DNA of 64,000 nt from NCBI RefSeq assembly GCF_947631165.1, contig NZ_CANRKH010000001.1, positions 82,395 to 146,394 on the forward strand. The letters are read 5' to 3'. A program made the translations under genes and the position numbers. The stretch comes from an uncultured Dysosmobacter sp. (lineage in GTDB: Bacteria > Bacillota > Clostridia > Oscillospirales > Oscillospiraceae). Below, piece by piece: positions 17,376-24,157 of this stretch (within the stretch, counting starts at the first letter, position 1; the number at the start of each line of letters is the position of its first letter). The notes beneath the pieces are model-generated. The model saw nothing but the letters and a program-made list of their open reading frames with translations, searched no databases and was not told the DNA's origin.

Positions 17376-17612
17376 CTACACGTCACGGATGACGAAGCGA
17401 TACGCGCGGTTTCTGCCCCCGCTCGCTTCCTCCGCTTCCGCCTCGGCCAGTTTCCCGGCCCAGTATTCCATCTGCTCCCGAATCTGTTTCAGGTCTGCCC
17501 TAGTCAGCATCCGGGTCCCGATTTGATAGCTCTGCCCGGTGGCGACGGCTTCCTCCGCGTCCAGCCAGGTTTTCAGCTTCGTCTCGCACAGCTTCTTGCT
17601 GAATACGGCCAT
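17376..17612 (-). CDS. gpW-like head completion protein (DUF6148 type)
   Basis: A 78-residue protein with AEEAVATGQSYQIGTRMLTR followed by ADLKQIREQMEYWAGKL, the pattern of the small protein found between large terminase and portal in lambda-like heads (lambda gpW). ATG 17610-17612 follows CGAGGTG and overlaps the terminase stop region. A GTG three codons earlier (17619-17621) is an alternative start. Confidence 0.8.
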   Translation of the reverse strand: MAVFSKKLCETKLKTWLDAEEAVATGQSYQIGTRMLTRADLKQIREQMEYWAGKLAEAEAEEASGGRNRAYRFVIRDV

Positions 17613-17613
17613 A

Positions 17614-19458
17614 TCAAACACCTCGATTCAAGACCCGCCTGCCTACGCGGCGCGCCCTCTGTTCCGACCCCGGCTCCGGTTTCTGCAGCGGGGGATTGTA
17701 TATCTCCAGGGCCGCGGTGGCATAGTTGCGCAGGTCCAGCGGCTCGTTCCGCTTGTACCCCTTGTCCCGCAGCACCCAGGCCACCGTCATCTTGCCTTTC
17801 TGGAACCTGGTAATCTTCATCTCGCTGGCAAGGCCCTTGAAGTACGTCTCGTCGTACCCGGTCCCGTCATCCAGCGGGAAGTGGCAGTAGTTCGCGCCCT
17901 TTACCACCACCCGCAGGCGCTGGTAAACGAAGTCCTTTCCCGCGTCAACGCCGATGGTGAACAGGGGAGTGGAAACGCGGTTGTCCTTGGACGGATTGCG
18001 GATGTAGGGCACGCCCTGGCCGCCCTTGCCCTTGATGGCGAACACATAGCGGTCGAACTTGTCCACCGTGAAGCTGTACACCTGATTGGACCGGTAGCCG
18101 CTGTCGATGCAGCAGGCGGCAATCGGCAGGGCCGTCCCGTCCCTCTTGTGGAAGCGCGTCTGGAGGAAAGCGTCCAGGTCTGCCCACACCTGATTTTCCA
18201 GCGTGTCGCCCAGTATCTTTTGATACCGGATTCCCCAGCTCTCCTTGCCGACGCCCCAGCCGACCACCTCCACCTCGAAGCGGTCCGCCTGCACGTCCAC
18301 GCCAGCGGTCAGCACCAGCACGTCGTCCGGCACCTCCGCACCGTAGATTTCCCGGCGGTTTATCAGGTCCGCGTCGTCCACGCGGTCGCCCGGCTCCTCC
18401 CAGGTTTCCCCCAGCTCCGTGTTGACCCAGGTTTTCATTTTCTCCGGGTCTCCCTGTTTTTGCAGCTCCCGCGCCAGCAGGAACTTCTCCACCACCTCAT
18501 GCCAGCCGCAGAAGTTGGAGGCCAGGGTGTTCAAATGGAAGCCCCGCGCCTCCGCGCCGGGGTTCTCCGCCCGGAAGCGGCCCAGCTGCCCTTGCTTCTT
18601 CCACTCGTATTCTCCGAAGGTCTCCCCGCACCGCTCGCACTCGTAGAGGATTGGCTTTGCCAGGTCGTCCTTGTCGAACTTCACGCGGCCCCACGTCAGG
18701 GGCTGGTAATGCCCGCACCCAGGGCAGGGCACCGTCCACTCCTCCCGCGTGGTCTCCGCAAACTCCGTCTCGATGCGGCTATGGCCTTTAATGGTCGGCG
18801 TGGAGACGATGACGGTTTTCTTGTCCCAGAAGGTCGTCTGCCGCTTTTGGGCCAGCAGGAGGGGGTCCCCCTCTGTCCCGGCGCTCTCCGGGTAGCGGTC
18901 CACCTCGTCGCACAGCAGCACCTTGATGGGGCGGCTCGCCAGGCTTGCCGGGCTGTTCGCCCCGATGATGGTCACATGGCCGCCGGGGAAATTCTTTTTC
19001 AGGATGGTGTTCCCGCTGTACCGGCTCTTGGTGTCCACCAGGCGCGCCAGAACCGGCGTGTCCCGTATCATGGGCGCGAGGAAGTCCTTGCTGAACGTCT
19101 GGCCCATTTCAAGGGTCGGCTGCATCACCAGGACCGGGGCGGGGTAGTAGTGCATATAGAATCCCAGCATATTCATCAGCATGGCCGTCTTGCCGATTTG
19201 TGCCGCGCTCATAATCACAACCTTGCGGATGTGCGGGTCTCCGATGGCGTCCATGATTTCCCGCTGGTATGGCGCGTTCTCGGTGTGCCAGCGCCCCGGC
19301 GCTGCGCTGTTCTCCGGCGACAGCATACGGTAGGTGTCGGCCCACTGGGAGAGGGTCATCCCCGGCGGCGGTCGCAGGAGCGCCGCGCACCGCGCGAACA
19401 TCTCCGCCGTATGCGGTGCGATTTCAACGACCCACGCCCTTTTCTCCTGTTCCTCCAT
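17614..19458 (-). CDS. Terminase large subunit (GpA family)
   Basis: A 614-residue ATP-driven packaging motor and nuclease of the lambda gpA type. Visible features are SAAQIGKTAML, a deviant Walker A, VLLCDEVDRYPE, the Walker B, and a zinc-binding pair CPGCGHY and CERCGE typical of GpA. The C-terminal nuclease includes LTAGVDVQADRFEVEVVGWG. GpA-type terminases usually cut at cos sites, so a cos site is expected near the small-subunit genes. Confidence 0.95.
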   Translation of the reverse strand: MEEQEKRAWVVEIAPHTAEMFARCAALLRPPPGMTLSQWADTYRMLSPENSAAPGRWHTENAPYQREIMDAIGDPHIRKVVIMSAAQIGKTAMLMNMLGFYMHYYPAPVLVMQPTLEMGQTFSKDFLAPMIRDTPVLARLVDTKSRYSGNTILKKNFPGGHVTIIGANSPASLASRPIKVLLCDEVDRYPESAGTEGDPLLLAQKRQTTFWDKKTVIVSTPTIKGHSRIETEFAETTREEWTVPCPGCGHYQPLTWGRVKFDKDDLAKPILYECERCGETFGEYEWKKQGQLGRFRAENPGAEARGFHLNTLASNFCGWHEVVEKFLLARELQKQGDPEKMKTWVNTELGETWEEPGDRVDDADLINRREIYGAEVPDDVLVLTAGVDVQADRFEVEVVGWGVGKESWGIRYQKILGDTLENQVWADLDAFLQTRFHKRDGTALPIAACCIDSGYRSNQVYSFTVDKFDRYVFAIKGKGGQGVPYIRNPSKDNRVSTPLFTIGVDAGKDFVYQRLRVVVKGANYCHFPLDDGTGYDETYFKGLASEMKITRFQKGKMTVAWVLRDKGYKRNEPLDLRNYATAALEIYNPPLQKPEPGSEQRARRVGRRVLNRGV

Positions 19459-19600
19459 CCGGCTTCTCCCGCTCCTTCCTGTTGTCCACCAGCGGTATAG
19501 TCCCTTTCACGCACCGCGGGAACGGGCAGAAGATTTTTTCCTCCGTGATGGTCCGGCCCCACACGCACCCCTCACAGGGGTTCTTCTCCTTCTTCTTCAT
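19424..19600 (-). CDS. Small Cys-rich protein between terminase genes
   Basis: A 58-residue protein starting MKKKEKNPCEGCVWGRT and containing CPFPRC, so two Cys pairs that could bind zinc or iron. It overlaps the end of the Nu1-like gene and the start of the large terminase gene. Such a small cysteine protein occurs at this place in related prophages as far as I recall. Its basic N-terminus suggests nucleic-acid contact. Start ATG 19598-19600. Confidence 0.6.
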   Translation of the reverse strand: MKKKEKNPCEGCVWGRTITEEKIFCPFPRCVKGTIPLVDNRKEREKPDGGTGEKGVGR

Positions 19601-20063
19601 CGTTACCGCCCTTTGCCGCATACGCCACGTTGAAGTTGGATAGGTCCTCCAGCGCCTCGTCTATGGCTCCTTTCAGCTTATCGAATATGCCCGCCCGGTC
19701 GCCGCCCATCTGGGCCAGCTCCCCGGACAGCTTCGCGGGCAGGACCGACAGGCGGCCCCGGATGTTCAGGCACATGGTAGCCAGGCCCTTCTCGATGTCC
19801 TCCGTCCGGTGGAGGTTCCCCCGGCGCAGCTCGTTCTCCATGTCCGCCGCCTGGCGCTTGGCGCGGGTCAGCAGCGCCCGCTCGTCGTTGAAGTCTGCCT
19901 TGCAGCCTTTCCGCAGGTACATGATGTACCGCGCCACCGTGGATTTCATATCGTAGAGGCCGGGCGCTTTCTCGCTGATAACTCCCTCGTCCCGCAGCTG
20001 CCGGACCCGGCGCGGCGTCAGGGCCAGCCAGTCCGCCACCACGTTTGCCGTGTAGAGCTTCAC
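19572..20063 (-). CDS. Terminase small subunit, Nu1-like
   Basis: A 163-residue DNA-packaging protein. It begins with a winged-helix DNA-binding motif (VVADWLALTPRRVRQLRDEG), as in lambda Nu1, followed by a helical coiled region (LTRAKRQAADMENELRRGNL). Nu1 binds cosB and recruits the large subunit. GTG 20061-20063 is the start and overlaps the upstream TGA. Confidence 0.85.
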   Translation of the reverse strand: MKLYTANVVADWLALTPRRVRQLRDEGVISEKAPGLYDMKSTVARYIMYLRKGCKADFNDERALLTRAKRQAADMENELRRGNLHRTEDIEKGLATMCLNIRGRLSVLPAKLSGELAQMGGDRAGIFDKLKGAIDEALEDLSNFNVAYAAKGGNDEEEGEEPL

Positions 20064-20857
20064 ACCTGTTCGCCTCCAGTCTCCCGGATGTCCTCGCGCT
20101 CCTCGTCCGGGATGACCGTTTCTTCTTCCTCGGCGTCCGGGGAATCCACGGTTCCGGTCGCCCGCATCCGCATGATTTCAAGCCGCTGCCTCTCCAGCTC
20201 CACGCGGGTCTCGTTCTCCTCCGCCGCCCGCAGGCTGTCCGCGATTTTGGCGATACGGCCCTGGACCTTGTAAAGCGCCTCCTGCAATTTCAGCACGCGG
20301 GCAAAGGCGCTGTCCTTGCTGTACATACCCATCTGCTGCTTGGCCCCGTCCTTCTTGTCCGGTCCTCTCCCGGCGGGGACGCGCATATCCAGAACACTAT
20401 TGGTATAAAGAGCGTCCTCCGGGGCGCGCTCATAGTCCGCGATTTTGCAAAGGATTTTGTTCTCCCGGAATTTGAGTATCTTCATCTCGTGCTCCAGCGC
20501 CTCCCGGCCTTTCAGCGGAGTGCGCTCCACGAACTGCTTTTCTTCATCCGTCAGCGCATCGAAAAAGACGGTGCTGTAGGCCCCGTCCTTCTCGGCGTTC
20601 TTATTTCTCACCGGCGCGCCCTTATGGCTCCCGGCGGCGTTCCGCTTTCCCTTGCTGTTCCGGTTGCCCGGCTGGCCGCCCCGCTTCCTCGGCGGGATGG
20701 CATCGTCCCAGCGGTCCTTCGCTTTCCAGTCCCGCAGGGTCTTGTAGTTGACGCCCATCTGCTCGGCCAATTCCCGCAGGTTCACATCCTCGTTGCGGCT
20801 CCGACGGGCAATATATTCGGCCCTGGCGGTGTCGCGCTTCTCGCTTCGCTTCGGCAC
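20060..20857 (-). CDS. PBSX/XtmA-type terminase small subunit-like protein
   Basis: A 265-residue protein with an N-terminal helix-turn-helix (LRELAEQMGVNYKTLRDWKA) followed by KRGGQPGNRNSKGKRNAAGS, a basic linker found in PBSX XtmA and YqaS. The LTDEEKQFVE segment also fits. The C-terminal half is coiled coil, then strongly acidic. GTG 20855-20857 with GGAGGTG 6 bases upstream is the start. With the Nu1-like gene next door there are two small-terminase-like proteins; one may have another role. Confidence 0.75.
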   Translation of the reverse strand: MPKRSEKRDTARAEYIARRSRNEDVNLRELAEQMGVNYKTLRDWKAKDRWDDAIPPRKRGGQPGNRNSKGKRNAAGSHKGAPVRNKNAEKDGAYSTVFFDALTDEEKQFVERTPLKGREALEHEMKILKFRENKILCKIADYERAPEDALYTNSVLDMRVPAGRGPDKKDGAKQQMGMYSKDSAFARVLKLQEALYKVQGRIAKIADSLRAAEENETRVELERQRLEIMRMRATGTVDSPDAEEEETVIPDEEREDIRETGGEQV

Positions 20858-20872
20858 ACGCCCACCTCCAGA

Positions 20873-20905
20873 CAAAGCAAAGACCCGCGACGTTTCCGCC
20901 GCGGG
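20873..20905 (-). terminator. Hairpin with T-rich tail upstream of the late operon
   Basis: On the minus strand CCCGCGGCG-GAAA-CGTCGCGGG forms a 9-bp stem (one G-U pair) with a GNRA loop, followed by TCTTTGCTTTG. It lies between the spacer and the first late gene, so it may stop leftward transcription from the early region or act as an attenuator. Confidence 0.6.
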
Positions 20906-21223
20906 CCAACTATTCACGCTACCAAAATACCACGGAAAACCTGCAGAAGTTGCTAATGGAGAAAAATTTTTTTGAAATTTTTTCTGCCGCAGGTCCCCGG
21001 CCCCGATTTTTTGACCCCCCTTTCATTTTCCCGGCCCCTCTGGGGGAAGCGAAAAAACAGGGTCACACCTAAAAAAATTTTGCGCTCCCGAACCCGCAGA
21101 CAAAAGCAGCCCCGCGGGAGGACCCGCGCGCCCGCGCGCGGTATAGTTCGCCCGCTCGCGCGCGCGTTTTGAATCTCGCGCGTGCGTGTGCGTTTGGTTC
21201 TTGGCTGGCTGGCTCTGCTGGCC

Positions 21224-21243
21224 TGGGCTGGGCGGCCTGCTGG
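21224..21243 (+). repeat. 20-bp direct repeat, copy 1
   Basis: TGGGCTGGGCGGCCTGCTGG is present here and again at 21304-21323, 80 bases later, within a run of CTGG/CTGGG units. The unit resembles a simple slippage product and carries no coding sense. Confidence 0.8.
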
Positions 21244-21303
21244 CTGGTCTGCTGGGCTGGTGCCCGCCCTGGTCGGTGCCTGCCTGGGCTGGCCATTCTG
21301 GGC

Positions 21304-21323
21304 TGGGCTGGGCGGCCTGCTGG
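21304..21323 (+). repeat. 20-bp direct repeat, copy 2
   Basis: This is an exact copy of the unit at 21224-21243. The surrounding sequence (CTGCTGGGCGG) continues the degenerate series. Confidence 0.8.
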
Positions 21324-21383
21324 GCGGCGCTGCCTGCTGGGCGGTGTTTTGCAAGTGTTCGCCGCCCCGCTTGCATGGCCTTT

Positions 21384-21470
21384 GGGGGGACTATAGGGGG
21401 GCCGTATATAGCTTGTTATAATCCTCCTCCCGCGCGCATAAAACCCCTCGCCGCGGCGCTTTTGCAAGGC
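21384..21470 (+). repeat. Inverted repeat left arm with ACTATAG core
   Basis: It starts with six G, ACTATAG and five more G (core 21384-21401), then GTATATA and, after a diverged stretch, CGCATAAAACCCCTCGCCGC. The same order recurs in reverse complement at 21905-21982, with the last block differing by a few bases. The two arms flank about 430 bases of GC-rich sequence. Confidence 0.75.
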
Positions 21471-21904
21471 CGCCGCGAAAAGTTGCGGCCCGCCGCCGCC
21501 CCGGTCCCGTTCCGGTCCCGTCTCCAGTTGGCCGCCGTGCATCCCCTCCGCCAGCCGCCCCCGCCACGGTTGCGGCGGATGTTCTGCCGGTCATGCCCTG
21601 CGGCCCGCCTGCCGCCGCCGCTTGAGCTTCCCACGGATTTTTTCACGGATTTTTTTCACGGAATTTTCCCCGGAGAAAATCCCCGCCGCCGGACAGCTCG
21701 CCCCCGGCGGCATCCGCCCCAGCTGCCGCCGGTCTGCCGGTGTGGCCACACTCCGCCCCCGGTCCCGCTGACAGCATCCGCCGCCGGTCTGCTGCCGGTC
21801 CCCCGGTCCGCCGGTCTCCCGGTCCGCCGGTCCGCTGCCGGTCCCGCCGACGGCATCCGCCGCCGGTCTCCATCGGCGCGGCCCCAGCTGGAAATTTTCC
21901 GGCC

Positions 21905-21982
21905 CCGCCGCCGCGGCGAAGGGTTTTACGCGCACGGTCTGGTTATTCTTCCTGGGTTATATTACGCCCCCTATAGTCCCCC
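21905..21982 (-). repeat. Inverted repeat right arm with ACTATAG core
   Basis: Read on the minus strand it gives GGGGGACTATAGGGGG (21967-21982), then CGTAATATA, and later GCGCGTAAAACCCTTCGCCG. It aligns with the left arm over about 80 bases. Confidence 0.75.
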
Positions 21983-22020
21983 ATCCGGCCCGGTTTCTGG
22001 GCTGGAAATTCCGGGCACGA

Positions 22021-22059
22021 AAAAAGCCCCGGCAAGGCTCACACCCTGCCGGGGCTTTC
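22021..22059 (-). terminator. Leftward Rho-independent terminator
   Basis: On the minus strand a 9-bp GC-rich stem (22048-22056 with 22027-22035), extended by three A-T pairs, is followed by TTTTTT. It backs up the stronger terminator at 22153-22194. Confidence 0.8.
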
Positions 22060-22093
22060 CCGTTCTGCGTTTGTTTTGCTTTGCTATATCTTG

Positions 22094-22111
22094 CCCCCCT
22101 ATAGTCCCCCC
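22094..22111 (-). repeat. Third ACTATAG core
   Basis: Minus strand GGGGGGACTATAGGGGGG followed by CAAGATATAGC. It has the same orientation as the right arm of the inverted repeat, lacks the distal CGCGTAAAACC block, and lies between the two leftward terminators. Confidence 0.8.
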
Positions 22112-22152
22112 AAACCGTCAAACTGCACGAAAAACGGCCCGGAAATTTGTGC

Positions 22153-22194
22153 AAAAAAAGTTCCCAGGTCCCCCCTAAAGGGGGACCGTGGGAA
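22153..22194 (-). terminator. Leftward Rho-independent terminator
   Basis: On the minus strand TTCCCACGGTCCCCC and GGGGGACCTGGGAA pair with one bulge and are followed by CTTTTTTTG. It is the likely 3' end of the antisense transcript started at 22571-22543. Confidence 0.85.
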
Positions 22195-22208
22195 GGGTTT
22201 TCGGGGGG

Positions 22209-22237
22209 TTGACGCCGCCAAAATCGCCCGCTATCAT
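22209..22237 (+). promoter_or_regulatory. Promoter of the rightward accessory operon
   Basis: TTGACG (22209-22214), 17 bases, TATCAT (22232-22237). Transcription would start near 22244 and run through the 46-residue gene and the ribozyme-separated genes to the terminator at 28168-28203. Confidence 0.75.
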
Positions 22238-22311
22238 TCGAGCCAAGCCAGACGGCCACGGCCCGACGGCCCAGCGAACCGCCGCAAGGCGTCCAGAAGG
22301 GGGAGGTGAAC

Positions 22312-22452
22312 GTGAGCACGCCCAGCACGAGCGAGCTGCTGGTACAGGAGGCCCGCGCCGCTGAACGGCTTCGGCTCTTGCTTCTCGCTAACGAGTGCAA
22401 GACGCTGGAGGAGTTCAAAAAGCGGCTGGAGGAGCTGACCCGCCAGCAGTAA
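22312..22452 (+). CDS. Small helical protein, first gene of the accessory operon
   Basis: A 46-residue protein (GTG start) that reads as one long amphipathic helix pair, ending KTLEEFKKRLEELTRQQ. GGGGGAGG lies 5 bases upstream of the GTG. It follows the operon promoter by about 70 bases and lies wholly inside the antisense transcript. The function is unknown; its size and charge would suit a small regulator or a coiled-coil partner. Confidence 0.65.
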   Translation: MSTPSTSELLVQEARAAERLRLLLLANECKTLEEFKKRLEELTRQQ

Positions 22453-22453
22453 A

Positions 22454-22491
22454 GCGCCGGGGGACCCCGTAGCAAGGCACACCCCCGGCGC
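22454..22491 (+). other. Strong hairpin after the first small gene
   Basis: GCGCCGGGGG pairs perfectly with CCCCCGGCGC across an 18-base loop, directly after the TAA. No U-run follows. A second hairpin (22507-22524, GGCGGCGA/TCGCCGCC) comes next. Together they could slow polymerase or shield the downstream RNA. Confidence 0.7.
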
Positions 22492-22542
22492 AGTTCCAGG
22501 ACCGCGGGCGGCGAGTTCGCCGCCGCCCCGGTCGCCGCGCTT

Positions 22543-22571
22543 ATGATACCGCACCCGGCGCGATATGTCAA
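22543..22571 (-). promoter_or_regulatory. Strong leftward promoter (antisense)
   Basis: Minus strand TTGACA (22571-22566), 17 bases, TATCAT (22548-22543). It is closer to consensus than the facing rightward promoter. Two inverted repeats lie just upstream (22581-22629). Confidence 0.8.
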
Positions 22572-22580
22572 GGGCAGGCG

Positions 22581-22629
22581 GCACGGCAACCGTGCAAAAT
22601 GCACAAAGAAACGGCACGGCAACCGTGCC
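22581..22629. promoter_or_regulatory. Twin operator-like inverted repeats GCACGG-CAA-CCGTGC
   Basis: Two copies, at 22581-22595 and 22613-22629 (the second one base pair longer on each side), have centres 33 bases apart, close to three helix turns. The same half-sites form GCACGG-AG-CCGTGC inside the promoter at 27102-27130. They look like binding sites for a dimeric regulator. Confidence 0.7.
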
Positions 22630-22668
22630 AAACATCACAGCAGGCCAGGAGGCCAGGAGGAGAAAACA

Positions 22669-22866
22669 ATGGAAACCATGCGTTTGATTGGCGACAAGCT
22701 CCGCGATAGAAATTATAACGGCATCACCGTTGACCGCACCTACTTCGGCCCGGAGTGGTGCAGGTCCCACGGCTACAGCATCACCCGCAGAGTGCAGGAC
22801 GAAAGCGGCCAGCAATACGACATCTGGGAAAAGCCCGGTTATAAAGCCGCCATCCCCGTCCGCTAA
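22669..22866 (+). CDS. Small accessory protein (65 aa)
   Basis: A 65-residue protein starting METMRLIGDKLRDRNYNGIT, with a second part QDESGQQYDIWEKPGYKAAI. Not recognised; the plan (short strands, aromatic residues) is that of small phage proteins of unknown function. AGGAGGAGAAAACA precedes the ATG. Its stop codon is 2 bases before the first ribozyme, which therefore ends up on its mRNA as a 3' tail after cleavage. Confidence 0.75.
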   Translation: METMRLIGDKLRDRNYNGITVDRTYFGPEWCRSHGYSITRRVQDESGQQYDIWEKPGYKAAIPVR

Positions 22867-22867
22867 A

Positions 22868-22940
22868 GCCCGCAAGGCCGACGGCATCCGCCGCCGCTGG
22901 TGCAAGTCCAGCCGCCCCGCCGGGGCGGGCGCTCATGGGC
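22868..22940 (+). ncRNA. Twister-sister self-cleaving ribozyme, copy 1
   Basis: The 73-base element folds as a four-way junction: closing helix P1 (GCCC with GGGC), a loop strand GCAAGG facing GCGCUC|AUGGG, and three hairpins (CGGC-AUCC-GCCG; GCUGG-UGCAAGU-CCAGC; CCGCCCC-GCC-GGGGCGG). From memory this sequence is almost identical to the crystallised four-way twister-sister ribozyme, which cleaves between C and A in the CUC-AUGGG strand. Here the cut would fall between 22934 and 22935. It lies 2 bases after one gene and 57 bases before the next. Confidence 0.9.
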
Positions 22941-22997
22941 ACAGCCCCAAAAATCAAAATGACCCGCCGCCCAGGGTGAAGGGCAGAAAGGGAATCC

Positions 22998-24032
22998 ATG
23001 AACAACTCCAAGATTATTGCCAACGCGCTCCAGGCCCGCGGAATGACCGACGACCAGCTGCAGCAGCTCCTGACCGCGTACCACGGGGACCTCCCCTTCC
23101 ACACCATCCCGGAATGGTCCCGCCGCGGCTACCACGTGAAGCCCGACGCCGAGCCGCTGTTCTCCTGCTACCTGTGGAAGCACACCAACAAGCCCAGCCG
23201 GGCCGCCGTCGAGGCCGCCGAGGAGGCCGGGGAGGACATCCCCGAAAACAGCCCGCACTTTTACCAGAAGCTGTCCTACATCTACAGCTTTTCCCAGGTT
23301 GAGAAGAACGCCCCCGCCGCCGACCTTGAGACCATCAAGGCCCAGCTGCAGAACCTGCCCGGCGTGGTCCTGACGGTCAAGGGAGAAAAGACCGGCGCGC
23401 CGGTGGTCTGGCTGACCGGCGACACGGAAGCCCACGCCGACGCCATCAAGGCCGCGGGCGGCATCTGGAGCCGCAAAAAATCCGCCTACTGGGTGAAGCC
23501 CAGCGCGGCGGCCCCGGCGGACAAGCCCGCCGCCCCCGCTCCCCAGGTGGAGCCGGAGAAGCCCGCCGCCCCGGCCCCCTGCACGGCCCTGGTCCCCGTG
23601 TACAAGTTCGATTTGCTCCCGGCCCCGGACCCCCAGCCGGGGCGGGAGGAGGCCCACAAAAAGCCCGCCCGCGTTTATGAGACCTGGACCATCCACCCCG
23701 GCAAGCGCACCCCGCAGCCCTGGAAAAAGTGCGAGTTCGCCACCGTCCGCCGCAACGAAAAGACCCAGCAGCCGGAAGCCTGCAAGATGACCGGTTACAC
23801 CGACGGCATTTATAACTATTACAGCGCCGGGTCCCTCTGGTTTGCCATTCATCCCGTGTATGGTCTGGCCGTCTCCACCGCCCACAGCCGCAAGGCCGCC
23901 CAGGCCGACGCCATGAAGAACGCCGACAAGGTGAAGCGCGTTGAAGCCCAGGCCGCCCAGGATGACCGGATGCAGAAATACGCGGCCCTGGTCAAGTCCG
24001 CCAACGACGGCGACAACGTGACCCTGTTCTAA
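22998..24032 (+). CDS. ArdC-like N-terminal domain protein with second DNA-associated domain
   Basis: A 344-residue protein. Residues 25-100 (LPFHTIPEWSRRGYHVKPDA, later YLWKHTN and FYQKLSYIYSFSQVE) resemble the single-strand-DNA-binding N-terminal domain of ArdC-type antirestriction proteins common on plasmids. Residues 120-160 (VVWLTGDTEAHADAIKAAGG followed by IWSRKKSAYWV) resemble the short W-rich domain attached to primases and nucleases of mobile elements. A Pro/Ala linker separates a C-terminal part with FATVRRNEKTQQPEACKMTG. The functional assignment is tentative. Confidence 0.65.
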   Translation: MNNSKIIANALQARGMTDDQLQQLLTAYHGDLPFHTIPEWSRRGYHVKPDAEPLFSCYLWKHTNKPSRAAVEAAEEAGEDIPENSPHFYQKLSYIYSFSQVEKNAPAADLETIKAQLQNLPGVVLTVKGEKTGAPVVWLTGDTEAHADAIKAAGGIWSRKKSAYWVKPSAAAPADKPAAPAPQVEPEKPAAPAPCTALVPVYKFDLLPAPDPQPGREEAHKKPARVYETWTIHPGKRTPQPWKKCEFATVRRNEKTQQPEACKMTGYTDGIYNYYSAGSLWFAIHPVYGLAVSTAHSRKAAQADAMKNADKVKRVEAQAAQDDRMQKYAALVKSANDGDNVTLF

Positions 24033-24039
24033 TCCCCCA

Positions 24040-24114
24040 GCCCGCAAGGCCGACGGCATCCGCCGCCGCTGGTGCAAGTCCAGCCGCCCCCCGCCGGGGC
24101 GGGCGCTCATGGGC
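24040..24114 (+). ncRNA. Twister-sister ribozyme, copy 2
   Basis: Same fold as copy 1; the terminal hairpin loop is CCGCC instead of GCC, so the change is confined to a loop. Predicted cut between 24108 and 24109. The following leader reads GGCACAAAACC and later ACGGAGGTACACAAA before the ATG. Confidence 0.9.
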
Positions 24115-24157
24115 ACAAAACCGCCGCCCACAAAATCACAAAACGGAGGTACACAAA

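Larger units (their letters stand above)
20906..22208. other. GC-rich, repeat-bearing non-coding spacer
   Basis: This stretch of about 1.3 kb contains no frame that looks like a protein on either strand: all long frames are low-complexity (Pro/Arg/Gly/Trp) and shadow each other. It holds an AT-rich patch at 20955-20985, direct repeats of a CTGG-rich unit, a long imperfect inverted repeat and two leftward terminators. As it lies upstream of the terminase genes, where lambda-like phages carry cos, it is the best place to look for the packaging site; this is inference. Confidence 0.7.
22153..22536 (-). ncRNA. Candidate antisense RNA over the accessory-operon leader
   Basis: A consensus promoter at 22571-22543 and a strong terminator at 22194-22153 bound about 384 bases of leftward transcript. 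No protein-like frame lies in it. It is complementary to the whole leader and the first small gene of the rightward operon, including its two GC hairpins (22454-22491 and 22507-22524). The promoter and terminator are seen; the RNA itself is inference. Confidence 0.55.

Noticed and set aside
21384..21401. ACTATAGGG as a T7-type phage promoter
   Set aside because: Only the core is shared with the T7 consensus, the upstream half is all G, and no single-subunit RNA polymerase gene is in the window.
21023..21935. Several long Pro/Arg/Gly-rich frames in the GC-rich spacer
   Set aside because: They overlap on both strands, have no ribosome sites and consist of simple repeats, as expected for chance frames in very GC-rich DNA.
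22863..24131. Long leftward open frame opposite the 22998 gene
   Set aside because: It is a GC-rich shadow of the real rightward gene; its sequence is low-complexity Gly/Val and includes translated ribozyme at both ends.
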